A DNA stretch of 64,000 nt from Bugulina stolonifera (Eukaryota; Bryozoa; Gymnolaemata; Cheilostomatida; Bugulidae): assembly GCA_935421135.1 (NCBI GenBank), contig OW285192.1:15663001-15727000 (forward strand). Direction: 5' to 3'. Position numbers and translations under genes: made by a program. The stretch's first letter is position 1. Each line of letters begins with the position of its first letter. The notes below the pieces were generated by a model. The model was not told where the DNA came from and ran no database searches. It saw nothing but the letters and a program-made list of their open reading frames with translations. Shown here piece after piece: positions 27,940 through 39,274 of the stretch.

Positions 27940-28320
27940 TCAAGTAGAAATGATAATACATACGTTTTCTTCTCTTAGGCCACGGAATTCAAGGTCCCTC
28001 CTGATCGCATCTATCTGTCTATGCTTCGGTCGTCCTAGGTTTCTCTTGGCATCGACTCGCATTTCATAAACTCTACTGATGTAATCATTCTTGTCTCTTC
28101 GGCACATATGTCCAAACCACTCAAGTCCTCTTCTTTTCATCTGGTCTGCTGTCGCCATGATTTTTTCCTCTTTTCTAAAGCTCTCATCTGTCCTATGTTC
28201 CTCCAGACTGATTCCGAGGCAATAACACAAATGTTTTAATCTGACGGATATTGACTGTTTCAGCCAGATAATCAATAACGAGCCATGTTTCGTTTCCATC
28301 AGCAATACCGGGCGTATCAT
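27940..28320 (-). pseudogene. Non-LTR retrotransposon ORF2 C-terminal fragment
   Basis: 126 codons contain KRRGLEWFGHMCRRDKNDY followed by GRPKHRQIDAIRRDL. This is the typical conserved tail after the reverse transcriptase domain in many LINE clades. No catalytic RT motifs, endonuclease or upstream frame is adjacent, so this is a dead 5'-truncated piece. The clade cannot be assigned from this segment. Confidence 0.7.
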
Positions 28321-29635
28321 TTACATGCATCTCCAATACATTTTTATCCCAAAACATGGGCTGGGAAAGTAGTTAGGTGAAATTTTAAATATTGAAGTAG
28401 GACTGTGGTTTCTTTTGCAATGTACAATAATCCCCTTGCCCATCTCTCGTCAATATGTAGCACACTAACTACTAGGGAACAGAGGCTACTTAAGAATCAG
28501 ACATGAGTATAGATATCAATGAAAGTTAACGGACCACATTAATAAAGAAGGGGCTTTCATCTCTGCACATTGCCCAATAGCATAATATAGGGACATAATT
28601 TGTAGTCAATAGCAATCTAGAAAAATTCAACTATATTGTGTTAAATAGTTATTGATATAATGTACATGTACAATGTACTGGTACAGTTTTATGTCTAACA
28701 TCCAATGAGCAGTCTTTCAAGTTTCGACTGACTACTGTCTGTGCAAAGCTTCAAACAAACTATTTGGTTGATTGTTCGCCTGCATAATTAATGTCCCCAC
28801 AGCTATGCTTTTTACATATTGTTGTACGTTATAGCACCACTTTAAAACATATTGGTGTTTTTCAGACATCAGAAATATGTTTATGCTGAAATAGTGTAAC
28901 AAAAAACTAAAATTAATTTATCTAAAGTTGCTTTCAAATAGATAAATAATTGAGTAAGCTAAGCCTAGGTTGCTGTGACCCATGGGATCAAAGGCTATAG
29001 AATTCCTTGTTGGCAGAAAACAATGCAATCCAAAACATAAGCTAGCTATTCCCAGTTTTAATAAATATTTTACAAGTAGTGTTGCTTGCACAAGAGTGTA
29101 TACAAAAGACTAATCATTGTATGCAAAGCCAGTGCAGTGTCACATCGACTATAAAGAGTGGTAGAAACACTTGCTGGTAGCATATCAACAGCAGCATCAC
29201 ATGCAGTGAGGGTATCCGTTCACAGTTTAGTCACATGAAATGTTGTTCTTTAGGATATAAGTATGCAATGAGAGCTACTGCAAGTTGGGGATTTGTGACA
29301 AAGAGCGATGAGGTACTATACGTTCGTTGTCATGAAACCTATCTTACTAATGCTTATTACACTCAGTCAAAAGTAGCAACACACTGGTAGCAGCCGCAGC
29401 AGCAGCAGCAGTGGCAGCAGCAACAATCATCTCCAATCAGCAGATGAAAAATCTTGAAGGATAATCAAAGATGTGTGGTAAGAAGATACCATAGACCAGA
29501 TAGGGCTGTGTAGTGCCATAATCTTTGGCTGCAACTGTACATTGTATATTTGGAATATTATTTGAAAAGCTGACAGATGGTTTGGTGCAGAGACTATTAA
29601 TTATATTATTGTTTAAGCTGCATCATGTCATCTGA
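28321..29635. other. Gap between LINE fragment and CFAP97-domain gene
   Basis: No gene recognised. A short CAG-rich trinucleotide tract (about 29387-29424) is the only notable structure. Confidence 0.4.
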
Positions 29636-30734
29636 CTATATAGACGGTAAGCTTCCTATATCTGAATTATTGGATTTGACCGATTTCTTCAATGATAGCA
29701 GAGAGTGACTGTATTTTGCTGCTCCATTTCTCCGATTAATATCAGGTAAAAATGGAAACCTCCGCAAGTGATCTCGTAATCTTTGGTGCCGAGTATTATA
29801 TTCATCGAGTAAATGCTCTCTACAAGTTTCCTTTGTGGCTGTTGTCTACAATCCAGATTAAATTACTACAGTAAAAATGATTATAAAACTGGAAAATATA
29901 AAAATTTACAACATAGATAAATTGGTAGAAAATGATAATGCATTAATTAAAGCTCTTAATATGCTCTTTAGATCTACATGTAGTTACTATTTTACTACAT
30001 TACATTTTCCCTACAGGTTACACTGGGTGATATTTTAAGACTATAATCATAGCTTTGATTGTAATACATGGAGTTTTAAAGTTGTCTTCTCTCATTCCTG
30101 CTTTTAAAAATTGAGGGAACAACTTCAAAATGATTTGCCTTACACCCATAATTCTTTCCAGCAACTGTGTGTTTTGACGGTCCCTAGTTATCTTGGCAGC
30201 TCTTCTGTTATAAGCTCCTTCAGACTTGAACGTCATCGTTGGTATGTTGTTCCAATATTCAATACTCGGCGGCTTTGACATCAGGTGTGAAATTCTCCCT
30301 ACTAGATGATCATTAGCGGCGTTGATTCTTTTTAGTTTCATTTCTTTCTCTCTCATCTTTACTCCATTAAAGAAATCACTTGAACCAGGACAGGTTAGGG
30401 TAGAATCAATTTGAGGTTTTGCACGGAGTATTCTTTCTACATGTTTTTGGAGTCTCGACTCTTCCCATAAATACTGATGGTAAAGATGACTTTGTTCAGC
30501 TCTAACTAACCCACTGTACTCAGATCGTAAGAAGGTTCTGTATTTAGCATGGTTAGAAGGGACTGTCGTAGTACTATATGTAGTGCCAGTCAAAGGCTTT
30601 CTGGTGGATCCAGTGTTGGAGCGAGTATTAGGAAGGGTGTTAGTGCTGGCGTCAACATCCACAATAGTATCGCCTATAGCTGGCCATTCATCAAAAGGGG
30701 AAACATCTGACATTGTAACTACAGGAAATGACAT
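29636..30734 (-). CDS. CFAP97-domain protein (cilia/flagella associated)
   Basis: Two exons, 30146-30734 and 29636-29838, join in phase 1 (ATGG|GTGTAA donor, ACAACAG|CC acceptor), giving 263 aa. The N-terminal ~75 residues are Ser/Thr/Asn-rich. Residues ~80-200 form a basic helical region containing YLWEESRLQKHVERIL, AKPQIDST, INAANDHLVGRISHLM and NTQLLERIM. This matches the KIAA1430/CFAP97 domain pattern ('K.P.ID' then 'N..L..RI..I'). Human members are small axonemal or sperm-tail proteins (CFAP97D1/D2 group). A basic tail follows the splice (YNTRHQRLRDHLRRFPFLPD). Reading through the donor gives only an unrelated short tail. Family assignment is from pattern recognition; the D1-type subtype is a guess from size. 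Confidence 0.75.
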
Positions 30735-31792
30735 AATGTGATCATCTTTTAGTAAAACTTAATTTAGATGGATTCAAGTGAATCCATACTGGTTGCTTCC
30801 TTATATGACTGGCATAGTTTGGAATCCAAAAATATTTCTGACATCACGGTACTTGGCTTCATAGCTCAAGCATGGTAAGAGGCCTTGCGTCTGAACTGAT
30901 CATCACTGCTATTGTTACTGATCAAAATAGAATGAAGGTTTTGCAGACTAAAACTGTAACCATGTATACATGTCATTCCTTGAAACTATTCTTGGACTGA
31001 GAGCAGTGATTAACATAAGTACAATTTATAATCACCATTGAAGGGCAGTGTTTCTTTCCTGTCTAGTGAGAACTTGAAACAAGCAGACAACTCCAAACAA
31101 CATGATGATTGCAGTAGAGTTCTGGCAACTGAGTTCTACTGTGTATTACCATTACATGCGAGCATATCATACTAAAACAAACTTGCAACTGATGTGTGTT
31201 AGTTAACCAGGTTGTACATGTATTGAGAAACATTGAAAAATTCAAACTACTAGTTTTTAACTAATGCTGTCCTAATAAAAGAAAATAAAATTAGTCTAGT
31301 ATCTTTTCTGAAAGCTTCAAAATTTCAACTCAACAAGAGTTTTGAAAGACAATAGCATTCTTACAAACCGGCTATCTGCTTATAAGGGTTACTGTTGGCT
31401 CTGATAATAGCCGTAGTCCGTAGGCGTTTGTTTTAATATGAAGTTGCCCTCTCTTCAATTTGAAAAAGAAATAGAGAGGACAACTTCATAAACAACTCTA
31501 TTTTACACTAGAATAGCTGGACAGGATAAATGTTTATAACTATTATAGAACAAGGTGCATACTTGCATGATAGAACAGGGTGGACAAAACTGATTCTAAC
31601 AGTAACGCTATGTATACATAGATGTATCTAGCTTACTGCATTGCTAGCAAAGATATTCCAAACTTTACCTACAAACAGATATCACAACTATTCAAAATAT
31701 GAATGGGAAAACTTAGAATACTGTACTTGCGGTTAAGAGCATTGGCTGACAAACTGTTAGCCGTACTGCGACCTAATTATCCTATGCTCCAG
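30735..31792. other. Intergenic, CFAP97-domain gene to HAD phosphatase
   Basis: No gene. It includes a short hairpin at about 31437-31490 built from ATGAAGTTGCCCTCTCTTC and an inverted copy (GAGAGGACAACTTCAT), one of several places where this motif recurs. Confidence 0.4.
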
Positions 31793-34194
31793 TCATTGGG
31801 ACGGGTAAGGAGGAAGTCCATATTTCTGGGGCACAAATTCTTCAAGTGAATGTAGTACTTGAGCAGCCTTATTCTTACAGTCACTTATGTCAAGATTAGC
31901 ATCAGGAACAAAGATACACGGCATACCAGCTGCTAGCGATGCCTCTACTCCATTTGGTGCATCTTCAAATACTAGAATCTACAGATAGAGAGTCTACCAT
32001 ACTACTAATATCGTACAAGGTCAACAACTTGTAGGCATTGACAGTACTATACTATGTTGTTTGTTGGCATAGCTCTATAGGCAAGGCATAGTATCAGTCC
32101 ACCAGTGACCTTGATTAATATCCAACCAGTAACCAAAGCTGAATGTATCTAATATTAACTCATGACAGCAGCGCTCCGTGATGCCGGCGACTGAAAAGAT
32201 CAACATGTTGGCCTTTGCATAGCCAAACAAATGGCGCGCCAATCTGCTCTAGAATGAAGCTCCGTCAGCCAAAAGATGAACAATCGGCTTCTAGTGTAGC
32301 CGATATTACTCACATACTAACAGCTTCCTGTACACAGCATGGGCCTAGTTAGTGTTATGAGTTGCATGAACTCAAGTTATCTCCCCATGATTAGTAATAT
32401 TAATTCTACTTACATGAGATGGGTCGGAAGGTGAAGGTTGGGGGAAGCGTTTAGCGCACACATTGAACACGTCTGGACATGGTTTACCCTGACTCACTTC
32501 AGCATCATCACTAGCAAATACAATGTGACCGAAGAGAGAGAACAACTCCTTGTGATTCTTAACCTACGAATAAACAATGACATCATAACTGTGCATGTAC
32601 TAACACATTATTTATTCCTATAGCAAACATTTAACATAAACCAAACCAGAAGATTTGGGTTTGCATCGTACAAAAGCCGATAATAATATTGTAATGTCAG
32701 GGAGATCATTCATCACAATCAAATCTGTGCTTCATGTTGATAGCAACAGACACTGCTTTCTGCCTCACATTCAAACTAGCCGAAGCATGGATAGAACTGA
32801 TGGAGTGGGCAATTTTGTGTTCTTTACCACCATGGTTGTCTAAAGAGAAAACAATGGGTAAATGGGAAGTCGGGACTTTTACTGTTCAGGGTATAGTACC
32901 AACAACTAGTCGAGACTCGCTCTAAAACTTATAAAGTATGGGGCGCTACACTCACCCACCTTGAGATTATACTTGAATTCGCTAGAACCTGTGGCTACTG
33001 CTATAGGAACTCCATGTGAATGCAAATGTCTGACTAGCTTCTCTGCTCCTGTAGATTAAATTTTTATCCAAGTATTTAGATATGAACGGTCGCGTGTAGA
33101 ACAACTTACAAACATATCATAGCTACATTGACAAGAGCATATAAGGTCATACTGTAATCCTACTTTTTGTATTTTAACTACTTGTTTTCTGGACAAAAGT
33201 CCCTTGGACTTATTCTCCGCCAGAACAAAAATGGAAAATATATATGCATCTAAACTAAGAACATACTGTTTACTAACCCGGTAAGAGCTTAGCCTCAGGG
33301 AAGTGTTTAACATATCCCACCTCCGCCATCTTCATATACTCCTCTACAGTGATAGGGAGTTCAAAGTAGTCTATAAGTACCCTGGCCGACTCACTCTCAG
33401 CTCTACCCATCATCTTAGCCTACACAATACAATATGACATTGGTTACAGGGCACAACAAAACTTAATCTATCATATTCACTACTGTAACTCTCCACCTGT
33501 TTTCTTCCTCAAATTCATGAGAATAAAACTCACAATCTGAAATGAGTAGCAGGGAGGACACCCACTACACAATAAGACAATATGGTCAATAGTCAATAAT
33601 ACCTTCACATCCCAGTTGAAAGTGTGACCATACTTCTCACATAATCCCCCCAATACTTTAGAATATATGCTCTCTGTGTCTAAAATAGAATAACAGTTTA
33701 TGTAGCAGAGTGAAATACTATCTGTACAGACTCCTGCATTAGACTGCATCCGATGCACATTATATATATGGAAGTCCATTGATTAGGCCTAAAACAAGAA
33801 AAAGATAAAATCCAATACCAATACTTTTAGTGTTTATGATTGATTTTCTTTATAATTATCTACGCCTCAACTTCAGTAGTTAGGATGGGATAATTTGCTC
33901 AACAACCGTAAGCATAACATGAAATACCAGACAAAAACTTTGACCTTTGACATATACTAGTTCGACAGCGCATCAATCAATTTTATGAGTTGGATTAATT
34001 AAATTAAACATAGGCTGAAGCAACGATTAGCTACAGGTGTTGAGTAATACAAGAACAAACGTTCTAGCAGTGCCAAAAAAGATAATTTCAGCAGGATTAA
34101 TTTAGTATATCAAGAGCTACTGCAGTAGAGGCTGCATACCCAGCAACAATCCATCACAATCAAATATAACATGTGTGATGTTATGAGATGACAT
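31793..34194 (-). CDS. PUDP: HAD-family phosphatase, pseudouridine-5'-phosphatase type
   Basis: Six exons: 34140-34194, 33603-33679, 33278-33419, 32960-33048, 32414-32563 and 31793-31978, all in phase; 232 aa, against 228 for human PUDP/HDHD1. All four HAD motifs are present. Motif I is DCDGLLLDTE (nucleophile D12, acid/base D14), motif II is VATGSS (T111), the motif III lysine is in GKPCPD (K148), and motif IV is VFEDAPNG (E176, D177). The helical cap between I and II contains [10 protein letters not shown] and [11 protein letters not shown]. The known family reaction is dephosphorylation of pseudouridine 5'-monophosphate in the cytosol; related HAD phosphatases act on other sugar phosphates. 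The gene lies head-to-head with torsin, about 975 bp between start codons, so the two may share a promoter region. The symbol is by family resemblance. Confidence 0.88.
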
Positions 34195-35169
34195 TCTGTA
34201 TATTAGTATTCAATCAATAGAGCCAGTCTGTATCTCAATCTACAAATAAAATACATGTAGGTAGTTTTAACTCACAACAATAACATACTATGGAACAAAG
34301 GATAACTTATCGATAAACAAATACAGCCTATATAGGCGAACTTGCAGTTCGCGGAAAAACAAGTAGGCTAATGAAGAAATTTAATTCATCTTGTTCATCA
34401 CTAATTCAATTACCTGAGAATTAATCACAAGAATCATGTATGCTTAGGCCTATACTATGGCTGGCGAATCTTAATAACTATTACTATGTCACAATTAAGC
34501 TTAATCAGTTAATGCGTAAGTGGTGTAGGCCTACACAATGTGTAAAAACCTGTCAGTTGCTGCTAAAAAGTAGCATAAATTGACTGTGACACACTGACAC
34601 CGCACCAAAAGTTCTGTAATTTTGGGTTATGCTCTCTCTCCCAGATCAAGGATCAAGAGTAGACAATTCTTAATCTCCACGATCACTGCAGCTCACGGCT
34701 ACCGTCGCAAAATAGTAGAATTGAAATTAAAACTATGCAACTTATCAGATTGTAACTGATTTTATACTTCTAACACCGAGTGAAACTATTTTTATCATAG
34801 TTACCCACGGGACATAAGTATTAAGTTAAAGTATGATAATAATTAATATGGTAAAAATTGATCTGAAAGGAATTTGCAACGCATATAGTACATGCACATT
34901 ATGGTAAAGATGTTCCCTGATTTGGCGACCGCTAAGCTACAGATCAAGAAATTTACGTCTAGCATTAATGTAATAATTTATAACATCCGCTTCATTAGAA
35001 GCAGATGGAGAGCTCGTGTACTACCAAAAAATAAAGCAGGCGGCTTGTATATCCGGTTAAAATTCCCAAGTGTTTAATTCCACTTGCTTTCGCTTTGACT
35101 TATTACCGAATTTTACCTACACAATTTTTAAAGTGATGCGAATTAAATTGACTCACATTTTTTAACACG
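34195..35169. promoter_or_regulatory. Shared divergent upstream region, PUDP/torsin
   Basis: About 975 bp between the two divergent start codons. I see no third gene; a 61-codon open frame at 34892-35077 has no recognisable features. It is inferred to hold both promoters. No TATA box is convincing. Confidence 0.4.
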
Positions 35170-38100
35170 ATGAAACAGTTGAGGCGGGATATTCTGATTT
35201 CCATAGCCATTTGTCATGTCATTGTTGGCACTGGTGGTTTCCTTGAACCATTCAGTGCAGTGTCTGGAGTTACTGCTCTTACAGTAGCAGGGATAACACT
35301 ACTTTATAAACCAATTGTATGTAAGTTTAAAGAATGCTGTGATAAAACATGGATCCATCAAAAAATTCCCAGTAAGTATTGCACCAACAAAATGTCTCAT
35401 TTATAAATATATCTCCTTCTGACTGTATATAATAATTTGATGTAAATATAATAGGCTATAATATAATTTATTAATTAATATATATTTTATAATTTTAATA
35501 ATAATTAATATTAAATATGATAAAATATTCATATTTAATATTAGTGGTTTAATAATATTAGATATTAATTGTAATGTAAATAATGATATAACTTTAATTT
35601 AATAAATTAAATATTACTCTACTGCAGAATAGTATAAAATAAACTAACTATTGCTATACGACTATTCTGTTAAGTTATTTTGTTGGTGTTGCAATGTGAA
35701 GGTGTAAGTCCGACTCACTTACATGTGTATGTATATGTATGTATATACATGGTTGTATATATTTATAATTATATATATCTATATGTGCTCAATCTGCATA
35801 CATACAGTGTACTGTTTCGGTGTCTGACACCTCATCAGTTCAGCTCAGAAATCACTACTTGAGTGAGTAGGCTATAGCATTTAATCATACAGTACAGTGT
35901 ATAGGCCTATTGCTAGTGTTCTAAGTAGAAATACAATGCGTGCAACTCGATGAGAAGGTTGTGGGTTCGAATTCCACCAGCAGGTGATTTTTTATCCGTA
36001 TTCATTCAAGCTTTTATAGTAGGCTATTGACTAGATGACCTTTAGCACTATAATTCATTTTCTTTATATCTTGTATAAGAACTTTAAGCTCACCATTTTT
36101 AAATCATGAGTAGGCCTAAATTAAGCTGATGTTGGCCCCACATGTAGGCCTAAGGCATACTGCATATTTCTGATTGTTTCCAGAAACCTCCGATCAAACA
36201 CAATATCAAATGGGAGATCAATAGTAACATGTTATGGGTTAACTATCCAAAATTATTGTGTTGTATGTAGCCTACTTGTAGCATGTAAGATAATGTAACG
36301 GTGTTTAATGGTAGCTTTGATGGTGCCCAAGTGCATGAAGATTTATTCTGGTGATAGAATGACTGAGGTGTGTAAGTAGGTCTATACAGAACATGTAATA
36401 CAATGGTCACTGCAATAGTGTGATGTAGGTGTAATCACTGACTTCTAGGCGGATTAAGCAGTTAGGTCTGGTGTTAAGCCATTGTAAGCTATGAAACCAG
36501 CAGAATAAAATATGCCGTTCAGTTAATACATGATGGCATGATAGCACTATGTTCTACTATATATCTTTTGGTAGTTTGTTATCTTTGTACTAATTTATCC
36601 CTATCACTGCATATAAGTATTACTAATTATGTTTCTGTTTTTCATAGAACTAAAAGCTGAACTTGAAACTGAAGTATTTGGCCAGCACCTGGTTGTAAAC
36701 TCAGTTGTCAACTCTATCAATGGCCACCTGAGAGGGGAGCCCCGTAAGGCGTTAATATTCTCATTTCAAGGATGGACTGGCACTGGAAAAAATTTAGTAG
36801 CCAAAATAATCGCAGAGAATATTTATGAGAAAGGCATAGAGAGTGATTATGTTCATGTTCTCAGTGCGACAAAACACTTTTCAAGGCATAATTTAAAAGC
36901 CGATTATCAGGTTCGCTAATACCTCACGTTGCTTTTATTGTATCTGCATCCTTCAATTGTAAAGAAAGTCATCATAATACTGTAGTAGGCCAGATACAAT
37001 AAGCTCGACATTAACCTAATGATTGATTAATTTGTGTAAAATGCACTGATGGGCAGCCTCTCTGGTTGATGAATCCCTTTGACTAGTTTGGAGGATTCAG
37101 CATCATTGCCTCTAATCATTTCTATCTGTAATTATGTTCATATATTTTACAATTAGGATCAAATACGGGACTGGATAGAGGGAAATATAACAGCATGTCC
37201 GTATCAACTATTTATCTTCGATGAAGTAGAGAAGATGCCAGAGGGTGTATTGGATGTGTTGAAGCCATTTGTAGACTTCACAGAACCTGTCCGTGGTGTG
37301 GAGTATAGAAAGGCTATTTACATACTTTTGGGGTAATTGTTAGTCATTTCTCCTAGTAGATTGTGATAGATATCATATTGGCAATGTACAATCAGCCTGT
37401 GTGTATGCTGAAATTGATGATGTAGGCTATGTGACTGGTATTAGTGGTAACATTGGATGTTTTTGTTTAGAGTCAGTGCATATGTATCTCATTGTTGAGG
37501 CATTGGTATTGGTGATATTGTCACTAGTATTTTAGTATGTAAACCATTGTCTTGTTGTACAGGAATGCTGGAAGTAAAGTGCTGTTCGACCGGATCTATT
37601 ATCACTATAAATCTGGTGGGAAGAGAGAAGATGTGGAGTTGAAGGATCTTGAGTCTAACTTATGGAGAGAATCCTATTCTGAAAAAGGTTTGTTCTCGGG
37701 AATCTAGCAAAAAAGCTCATCACAATATCTCGTGTTTGGGTCAGGCTATATCAAATGCTGTGTAGTTATGCATTAGGCTTTCAGTGTTATTTTCCTTTAT
37801 TTTCAAGTAATAAGATATTCTCTATATTTATGTTTTCAATGTATATTCACAGGCTAACAAGTCATGATGCTTTCAAAAACTATGGCTCCCAGTTTTGCTA
37901 CTACCTGTATAGTATGTGTAGTATTGTGTGTAGTAGGCCTTATTATTATCATATAGGTGTTACTTTAAACCCTTGATATCATCATTACCTTCATTGCTGT
38001 TGATTATAACCACATTCTGTGTTGAGATTTACCTACTGGGAGCCTTAGGCAGGTTGACTTCAGCTAAACCATACTCATGGAGCAAAGGGCAAAATTTGAG

Positions 38101-38446
38101 CATATAGTTGCATTATTGCATAATTTTGTTAAACCAGTTGAATATGCATTCAATGTGTTTAGGTGGATTGAAGGGGTCAAGTCTCATCAACTCTCACTTG
38201 ATTACTGCACACGTTCCCTTCCTTCCTCTGGAGAGGGGTCATGTCCGAAACTGTATACTGAATGAGATTGAGGCCAACTACTTTAAGTTTGTTACTCAGC
38301 AACCAAAGGCAGTGGTCAACAGTGTGATTGACAAGGTGATGGAAGAGTTGACCTATACGCCAGCAGATACTCTAGTATACTCAACCACTGGCTGCAAGAG
38401 AGTGTATGAAAAAGTCAACCTTGTAATGGAGGACTATTTAGGATGA
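35170..38446 (+). CDS. Torsin family AAA+ ATPase
   Basis: Five exons: 35170-35371, 36648-36910 (GTTCGC donor), 37157-37332, 37563-37687 and 38163-38446; 349 aa. A hydrophobic N-terminus (about residues 8-50) would act as ER signal and membrane-associating segment, as in torsins. The Walker A is the torsin-specific GWTGTGKN (res 109-116, Asn in place of Ser/Thr). Walker B is LFIFDEVEK (~173-181), and a sensor-1 Asn occurs in GNAGS. The C-terminal GCKRV supplies the redox-sensitive sensor-2 Cys motif (GCK, C333). VPFLPLERGHV also matches the family. Torsins act in the ER and perinuclear lumen and need LAP1/LULL1-type activators to hydrolyse ATP. Intron 1 (35372-36647) is very AT-rich. The paralogue (1A/1B/2/3) cannot be assigned; early animals often have a single gene. 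Confidence 0.93.
35925..35998 (+). repeat. tRNA-like T-arm/B-box remnant
   Basis: GTGGGTTCGAATTCCAC forms a T-arm-like stem and loop with a good Pol III B box (GGTTCGAATTC), followed by a TTTTTT run. A clear A box and acceptor stem are missing, so this is probably the decayed head of a tRNA-derived SINE in torsin intron 1. Confidence 0.35.
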
Positions 38447-39274
38447 CAACTGGTATAACCATATGCCTTAACTTACTGCTTCTATTATTGTTACACTGTA
38501 TATCATTAGGGGAACTGTATATTACTAGTTACTCAAACTAAAATATAATACCAGCATGTGTATCCAATCAAAATAATACTTAATACACTACCAACTAGGC
38601 CCAAGTGAATACTATATGGTGCTGATCTATACAAGGAGGCAGTTTTTAAATTTTGTTAATACAAGTCTTGTAAAGTTAATTTTCCACAACAAACTTTTGT
38701 AAGTATTTTTCTATGTCTATTACCTTATTCCAGCAACCTTTACTATTATTATTTTACTTTGTACAATACAAAATGTTGCTAGTTATAAATGCAGCCTGTG
38801 GTAAAAATATGGACTCCTACACATCCCCAGATTGGAAATTTTATATGCCTAATTATGAACAACAGTTGGAATAATACAAGATAAACATGTACTAATTGCA
38901 GTGTATACTGATTTATCTGAGATGTATTACAATCATAATACACACATAATACAGGTATATATTCTGGACAATTAGTAGAAATTCAGATATAACCACATTC
39001 ACTATGTTCACAAAATGGACTAGTCAGTGTATATGTTACTACAATATTATAGGTAAAGCAGTAAAACTAAGTAAAAATCCAGTTAATAAATAAATAATGC
39101 ACAGGTGAGAGATAACATGTTTGTTTGTCTCACATGAGTTTGCCACAACCTCCACAGTCAAACGAGTATGTCACAGCCTTGTATACACAAAGACCTTTAC
39201 TCAATGTGGACGTAACATAAAGGGCGCTACACATTGCAGGGGTACATCAAAAGACTGTACACACTGCAGGTCCA
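38447..39274. other. Convergent gap, torsin 3' side to IDH3B 3' side
   Basis: AT-rich 3' flanking sequence of two convergent genes. Short direct repeats with ACACTGCAG near 39225-39300 overlap the IDH3B 3' end. No gene seen. Confidence 0.4.
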